Assembly (NCBI RefSeq): GCF_032884065.1
Contig: NC_088871.1
Coordinates: 46,396,440 to 46,460,439 of the forward strand
Origin: Artemia franciscana
Taxonomy: Eukaryota; Arthropoda; Branchiopoda; Anostraca; Artemiidae
Length of the DNA stretch: 64,000 nucleotides
Reading direction: 5' to 3'
Positions 62,542-64,000 of this stretch are shown here, one piece after another. The number at the start of each line of letters is the position of its first letter. The first letter of the stretch is position 1. The notes under the pieces were generated by a model. It was given only the letters and a program-made list of their open reading frames with translations. It made no database searches and was not told where the DNA came from. The position numbers were made by a program, and so were the translations under genes.

Positions 62542-64000
62542 CTAAATAAAGTAAATAAAAACTTTTTGAAAAATAAAGTTAATCAGATTTACTTTTTAAA
62601 TGGTTATCGCAACACAGGCAAATATGTGAATTCAGCTACTTTATTTATAGTCACAATAACAACAACTAAAAAACTGTTTGAAACTAGTACATATGAGCAC
62701 TATTACAAAAAAGCAAAATACCGAAAAGGGATCACTGAATCCCAGGTGGCACACGTTTTGAAGAAGTCCTTAGCCTCCAGTAGATGATCATGCTTTCAAA
62801 GAAATAGAAAGAATGAATTAGAAAATAGAAAAGAATGAATAGAAAGAATGTATTTTCTGTAAAGCAATTCATAGTTACTTATAATAAATTTTACTTAAAG
62901 CTAAGGCGTTTTATTTTGACAAAATCCAAAGAATTCACAAAATTAAATTTCAAAATACATAAGTCACAGAAGGAATTTATCTGTGTTGGAATGCAGATTT
63001 AATTTAATCTGTATTAGAAAAAAATACTACCTTGTCTAGGAGAAAAGTTACCTCTGGGGCATCAAAAACATTTGATGGATCATTTCAACTTTGAAATTAT
63101 TTAAAGTGAACAAAGCAATTTTGTATTGAAAAAAGTTAATGTCATCTTGCTTGTAGGCCAAAAATTCAGAATTCGGTATTTGAGATTAACTTTTCAAGAA
63201 TTATTTCCAAGAAATCTTGAAAAGATGCAGAATTTTGTTTTCTGGTTATCAGAGATACTACTTAATGTCCCCAGGAATATGACATAAAGTTGTATGAAAA
63301 AAAAATACTTTCCCAGCTAAGATTAGTTTATTTTCGCACCATATCCAACAGGATGATAAAATGGTTTTCATTTTGTTTGTAAAAACTATTGCAAATTTTA
63401 CAAGTTTCCCTGGAACTTTTCTGGCCTATTTGAATATTCCTATACCAAGGAAAAATTTTGAATTCAGAATCTCCTACCACTTTGGAAATAAAGACTGCTG
63501 AAAAAAAGAGAAGAAAAAAAAGTGCAAGAGCAGTAATGTTGTTCTACAACACAATGAACAGTTTTTTACCATTGTTAAACATAAAAATGCCATCTTAGCA
63601 CAACCTGGTCAATAATCAACGTCTTTATCTACTTTATGTTTACTTTAAATGTTAGTTGTGCTATTTAATTATGCACGTAAGTAGTAAGATCTCAATACAG
63701 TGACACTATTTTAATTGAGTTACTCATTGAACTATACCTGTCAGCAGGAGAGCCCTAGAGTTCCATAGCCTACACTAGACTATAAATTAAGGAAAAAGAT
63801 ACCCTTTCTGAGTGCCCTGATGTAGAACATTTAGTTCACTATATTTGTTTGATAGCAAATAGTTGTAGGGCCTTATTTATTTGTATTTCATCATCACAAA
63901 CATCAATCAGAAATTATAAGTAATGAATGGTCATAAATTTTATGTATTCAAATATGCCCCTTGTCTTAAAAATCTTCCAAACTTGGTTGATTATTTTTGT
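62542..64000. other. Upstream MBD2/3 intron, no exon found
   Basis: The exon encoding the N-terminal half of the MBD (with the W-x-x-P-x-L-P-x-G-W block) was searched for on the minus strand and not seen, so it lies to the right of the window. The stretch is AT-rich. Confidence 0.5.

Overview
The window is AT-rich, intron-rich animal nuclear DNA dominated by retroelement debris. It carries two conserved genes that point tail to tail. Exon-by-exon reading with matching splice phases gives a plus-strand gene for mitochondrial ribosomal protein uS5m (mRpS5/MRPS5; eight exons, 8704-32517, first exon(s) not found) and a minus-strand gene for a methyl-CpG-binding domain protein of the MBD2/3 type (four exons, 62541 down to 37184, first exon beyond the right edge). 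Gene architecture, Penelope-like elements, several non-LTR families and tRNA-derived SINEs fit an arthropod. Some repeats remind me of brine-shrimp (Artemia) sequence, but that is recollection rather than evidence.

Layout. 1-8550: no gene, LINE scraps, diverged tandem repeats and a 2-kb inverted-repeat-bounded element (6582-8554) ending 150 bp before the first visible mRpS5 exon. 8704-32517: mRpS5, with introns full of Penelope-like (PLE) terminal repeats, LINE fragments, a SINE with a clean target duplication and a hAT relic. 32518-37183: the gap between the two genes, with a second SINE and other repeats. 37184-62541: MBD2/3, whose introns hold LINE relics, a (TA)165 tract, a PLE 3' piece between inverted repeats, a nearly full-length PLE between 297-bp direct repeats (51677-54720), a LINE with an uninterrupted endonuclease-reverse transcriptase frame (57049-59904) and a 470-bp tandem array. 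62542-64000: no gene seen.

The two host proteins act in different compartments. uS5m belongs to the small subunit of the mitochondrial ribosome; MBD2/3 is a nuclear subunit of the NuRD chromatin-remodelling/deacetylase complex. No functional link is implied.

Most interesting observations: (1) three mRpS5 splice junctions have been locally duplicated, namely the donor of exon 2 (three copies), the donor of exon 4 (two copies) and the acceptor of exon 7 (two copies, flanking a LINE 3' end as a 67-bp target-site-like duplication); (2) PLE terminal repeats of at least three kinds carry a hammerhead-ribozyme-like core with a compensating stem; (3) a LINE 5' end has tandem 184-bp monomers. Exon numbers count visible exons only.
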